Part shown: positions 5,877-6,110 of the stretch, one piece after another | Numbering within the stretch: position 1 is the stretch's first letter | Layout of the letters: every line of letters begins with the position of its first letter | Assembly: GCA_028292075.1 (NCBI GenBank) | Contig: JAQGNA010000249.1 | Location: 1 to 6,110 of the forward strand | Source of the DNA: Rhodoferax sp. | GTDB lineage: Bacteria > Pseudomonadota > Gammaproteobacteria > Burkholderiales > Burkholderiaceae | Length of the DNA: 6,110 nt | Direction: 5' to 3' | Made by a program: the position numbers and the translations under genes | The notes under the pieces: model-generated | Told to the model about the DNA's origin: nothing | The model's input: only the letters and a program-made list of their open reading frames with translations | Databases searched by the model: none

Positions 5877-6110
5877 ATGACCGACACCACTTCTTCCACG
5901 CCCGCAACGGTCGCCGATTCCACGGGCCCCGACACCACGACTGCCACGGCCACGGCCACGGCGCGTCCGCCGTTGCCCGACCACCTCTCGGTCGATCCGC
6001 GCAGCCCGCACCACATCGCCGCCATCTTCGAGCACGACATCGGCATCCGCTTCAACAACCAGGAGCGCATGGACGTGGAGGAATACTGCATCAGCGAAGG
6101 CTGGGTGAAG
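5877..6110 (+). CDS. DUF3297-like small protein; C-terminus beyond the window edge
   Basis: The 78 codons visible run off the right edge without a stop. Residues 1-30 are a low-complexity Thr/Ala/Ser/Pro leader, including TTATATATA. Residues 33-78 are the conserved part: LPDHLSVDPRSPHH (33-46), AAIFEHDIGIRFNN (48-61), and VEEYCISEGWVK (67-78). I recognise this pattern as the DUF3297 family, small proteins of unknown function common in Proteobacteria, usually under about 100 residues, so perhaps 25-30 residues are missing. No signal peptide or membrane segment is seen. The ATG at 5877 lacks a Shine-Dalgarno (preceding bases CCATCTTCAAA), so the start is less certain, but no other start lies before the conserved block except in other frames. 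It follows tspO by 64 bp on the same strand. Confidence 0.75.
   Translation, partial: MTDTTSSTPATVADSTGPDTTTATATATARPPLPDHLSVDPRSPHHIAAIFEHDIGIRFNNQERMDVEEYCISEGWVK
5943..5960 (+). repeat. Three tandem GCCACG hexamers within the DUF3297-like gene
   Basis: Three perfect GCCACG copies code for the alternating Ala-Thr stretch of the N-terminal leader. Copy-number change would lengthen or shorten this leader by two residues per unit without breaking the frame. Confidence 0.7.

Overview
This is a GC-rich, almost fully coding stretch of bacterial chromosome. High GC, codon use and the protein families (a PAS-PAS-GGDEF-EAL protein, bacterial Ku, TspO, a DUF3297-like protein) fit a betaproteobacterium of the order Burkholderiales, possibly Comamonadaceae. 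That placement is inference from family resemblance; no rRNA or other marker is present.

Layout. Four genes are on the minus strand and two on the plus strand. Reading the minus strand from right to left: ku (5086-4127) is followed, through an ATGA stop/start overlap, by a gene for a MerR-type DNA-binding domain fused to TPR repeats (4130-3288). A 208-bp gap holding a long imperfect hairpin follows. Next come a c-di-GMP enzyme with two PAS, one GGDEF and one EAL domain (3079-938), a probable intrinsic terminator, and an M14-family zinc carboxypeptidase (871 to beyond the left edge). On the plus strand lie tspO (5315-5812) and the start of a DUF3297-like gene (5877 to beyond the right edge). 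The two edge genes are incomplete.

How the parts may work together. Ku is the end-binding protein of bacterial non-homologous end joining; its partner ligase LigD is not in the window. The HTH-TPR gene appears translationally coupled to ku, so the two are probably made together, and it may be a regulator or scaffold linked to ku. The GGDEF-EAL protein is a soluble PAS-regulated c-di-GMP enzyme whose synthesis and hydrolysis motifs both look intact. TspO is a tryptophan-rich membrane sensor or porphyrin-binding protein. The divergent ku/tspO region (5087-5314) is unusual in holding four perfect short dyad symmetries and is the most interesting non-coding part.

No mobile element, CRISPR array, tRNA, rRNA or prophage signal was seen. 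Most of the window is ordinary chromosomal housekeeping and signalling content. The observations most worth following are the ku/HTH-TPR coupling and the dyad cluster between ku and tspO.
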